Shown here: positions 62,502-64,000 of the stretch, piece by piece
How positions within the stretch are numbered: position 1 is the first letter of the stretch
Layout: each line of letters opens with the position of its first letter
DNA from: Pseudomonas cichorii
GTDB taxonomy: Bacteria; Pseudomonadota; Gammaproteobacteria; Pseudomonadales; Pseudomonadaceae
DNA length: 64,000 nt
NCBI RefSeq assembly: GCF_003700275.1
Contig: NZ_RBRE01000014.1
Span: 96,838-160,837 of the forward strand
Reading direction: 5' to 3'
Notes under the pieces: model-generated
The model's database searches: none
Told to the model about the DNA's origin: nothing
The model's input: the letters and a program-made list of their open reading frames with translations, nothing else
Program-made: the position numbers and the translations under genes

Positions 62502-64000
62502 TCAGGCCGCCTTGTTACGCACCACCGTTTCCAGATAACCCTGAACCCTGGCCTGTTCCTCAGGCGTGGTGAACAACCCCAGCTTGCTGCGCCGCCACAG
62601 AATGTCTTCGGCGTTGGTGGCCCATTCACTGGCGCACAGGTAGTCGACCTCGCGGGCATACAAGCCTGCACCCAGGTGTTCACCCATGTCTTCCAGACTG
62701 GTCGCGCCGTCCAGCAACTGCCAGCTGCGGCTGCCGTAGGTGATGGACCAGCGTTGCGCGACAGCAGCCGGCAACCATGGGAGACGTTTGCTCAATTCGC
62801 TGGCCAGTGCCTGCGGTGTGGTCATGTCTTCGGCGCCGGGCAATGCAGCCTTGGCGGTCCAGCCTGGTTTCATCTGGGTGAAGAACGGAGCCAGTTGCGC
62901 CATCGCCGATTCGGCCAGCTTGCGATAGGTGGTCAGCTTGCCACCGAACACCGACAGAATCGGTGCTTCGTTTTCACTGCCCGACAGCGACAGGGTGTAA
63001 TCCCGGGTGATGGCCGACGGGTTATCCGACTCGTCGTTGCACAGTGGGCGCACGCCTGAATAAGTGTGCAGCACGTCGCTGCGGCTCAGTTGCTTCTTGA
63101 AGTGGTCGTTGGCCACTTTCAGCATGTAGTCCATTTCGCCATCGGTGATCTGCACCTTGGACGGGTCACCCTGATATTCACGGTCGGTGGTGCCGACGAT
63201 GGTGAATTTGTCCAGGTACGGAATGGTGAACACAATGCGCTTGTCTTCGTTCTGCAGAATGAAGGCGTGCTCACCTTCATAAAGTCTTGGCACGATCAGG
63301 TGGCTACCCTGAATCAGACGAATGCCGTACGGCGAATCCAGTTTCAGATCTTCGCGAATGAACTTGGCGACCCACGGACCTGCCGCATTGACCAATGCCT
63401 TGGCGTGTATCGAAAACAGTGTGCCGTCGGCGCGCTCCATCTCCAGATGCCACATGCCGTTGACGCGACGGGCGTTCAGGCAGCGGGTACGAGTGTGGAT
63501 GTGGGCGCCGTTTTCCCGGGCGGCCATTGCATTAAGGACTACCAGACGCGCGTCATCGACCCAGCAGTCCGAGTACTCGAAGCCGCGGCTGATGGACGCA
63601 TTGAGCGGGCTGTCCGCGCCGAAACGCAGGCTGCGTGAGGCTGGCAGCTTTTCGCGCTTGCCCAGATGGTCATACAGGAACATGCCGGCGCGGATCATCC
63701 ATGCCGGGCGCAGATGCGGGCGATGCGGCAATACGAAACGCATCGGCTTGACGATATGCGGCGCCTTGGCCAGCAGGACTTCACGCTCGGCCAGTGCTTC
63801 TCTCACCAGACGAAACTCGTAATGTTCCAAGTAGCGCAATCCACCGTGGATCAGCTTGCTGCTGGCCGACGAGGTATGGCTGGCCAGGTCGTCCTTTTCA
63901 CACAGGAAAACCGACAGGCCACGGCCCGAGGCATCGGCTGCAATCCCGACACCATTGATGCCACCACCGATCACGGCAATGTCGTAGACCTCGGAAAGCG
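62502..64000 (-). CDS. glpD: Aerobic glycerol-3-phosphate dehydrogenase, N-terminus outside window
   Basis: About 499 residues visible; the frame is open to the window edge and the sequence LSEVYDIAVIGGGINGVG shows that only the extreme N-terminus is missing. FAD motif IGGGINGVGIAADASGRGL, then SSASSKLIHGGLRYLEHYEF, NAAGPWVAKFIREDL, GTTDREYQGDPSKVQITDGE and LSVFGGKLTTYRKLAESAMA. A membrane-associated flavoenzyme that oxidises glycerol-3-phosphate to dihydroxyacetone phosphate and feeds the quinone pool. The visible end LLWRRSKLGLFTTPEEQARV is complete. Confidence 0.96.
   Translation of the reverse strand, partial: LSEVYDIAVIGGGINGVGIAADASGRGLSVFLCEKDDLASHTSSASSKLIHGGLRYLEHYEFRLVREALAEREVLLAKAPHIVKPMRFVLPHRPHLRPAWMIRAGMFLYDHLGKREKLPASRSLRFGADSPLNASISRGFEYSDCWVDDARLVVLNAMAARENGAHIHTRTRCLNARRVNGMWHLEMERADGTLFSIHAKALVNAAGPWVAKFIREDLKLDSPYGIRLIQGSHLIVPRLYEGEHAFILQNEDKRIVFTIPYLDKFTIVGTTDREYQGDPSKVQITDGEMDYMLKVANDHFKKQLSRSDVLHTYSGVRPLCNDESDNPSAITRDYTLSLSGSENEAPILSVFGGKLTTYRKLAESAMAQLAPFFTQMKPGWTAKAALPGAEDMTTPQALASELSKRLPWLPAAVAQRWSITYGSRSWQLLDGATSLEDMGEHLGAGLYAREVDYLCASEWATNAEDILWRRSKLGLFTTPEEQARVQGYLETVVRNKAA

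Noticed and set aside
1..64000. CRISPR arrays, tRNA or rRNA genes, insertion sequences
   Set aside because: No spaced direct-repeat arrays, cloverleaf sequences, rRNA segments or transposase ORFs were recognised by eye.

Overview
The window looks like a chromosomal segment of a Pseudomonas species, probably of the syringae/cichorii/viridiflava type (genus-level call firm, species-level only a guess). The evidence is the gene content: the 805-residue membrane glucose dehydrogenase, an OprD-family porin, the aatJQMP-aauSR acidic amino acid locus with a sigma-54 promoter, the metR/metE divergon, glpM, and an AtsK/AtsRBC sulfate-ester locus. High-GC coding sequence and several REP-like palindromes built on the core GAATTCATTCGCGAA agree. 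No rRNA, tRNA, IS element, prophage or CRISPR array was seen.

Layout. 0-12 kb: a lipoprotein truncated haemoglobin, an exported cupin, gcd, a Zur-type TonB receptor, two small conserved genes, a PadR regulator plus siderophore-interacting protein pair with a near-perfect operator, and a large class A PBP-like protein. 12.1-16.9 kb: an A+T-richer accessory island with three paralogous exported proteins of unknown function on the + strand and, between the second and third, two tandem paralogues of another unknown family on the - strand. 17-24 kb: OpgC-like acyltransferase, FMN glutamate synthase-like protein, and a three-gene operon that looks like a split VioB (N-part and ferritin-like C-part) preceded by an ABM-VOC fusion. 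24.4-32.3 kb: a small unknown gene, Zur-boxed rpmE2, ddlA-NUDIX, metR<>metE, an exported alpha/beta hydrolase and a FrnE-like DsbA protein. 32.3-42.9 kb: a Cache-domain chemoreceptor, an OprD porin, and a 5-oxoproline-type cluster (NRAMP-like transporter, pxpA, DUF1445 hydro-lyase, fused pxpBC, biotin carboxylase/BCCP) facing a GntR regulator. 43-50.3 kb: glpM and the complete aauR-aauS-aatP-aatM-aatQ-aatJ locus. 50.4-62.4 kb: a sulfur-ester scavenging region with TonB receptor, two related LysR regulators, two related binding proteins, a sulfatase/phosphonate monoester hydrolase-type enzyme, AtsK, and an AtsB/AtsC importer. 62.5-64 kb: glpD, which runs off the window.

How it works together. 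Several modules carry readable control: two Zur boxes (TonB receptor, zinc-free L31), a PadR operator, a candidate MetR site, a sigma-54 promoter with an AauR-type inverted repeat, and a recurring AAATGCATT-type palindrome in the control regions of the sulfate-ester locus. The most novel material is the 12-17 kb island, the split VioB-like operon, and an NRAMP-like transporter lacking the usual metal motif inside a 5-oxoprolinase cluster.
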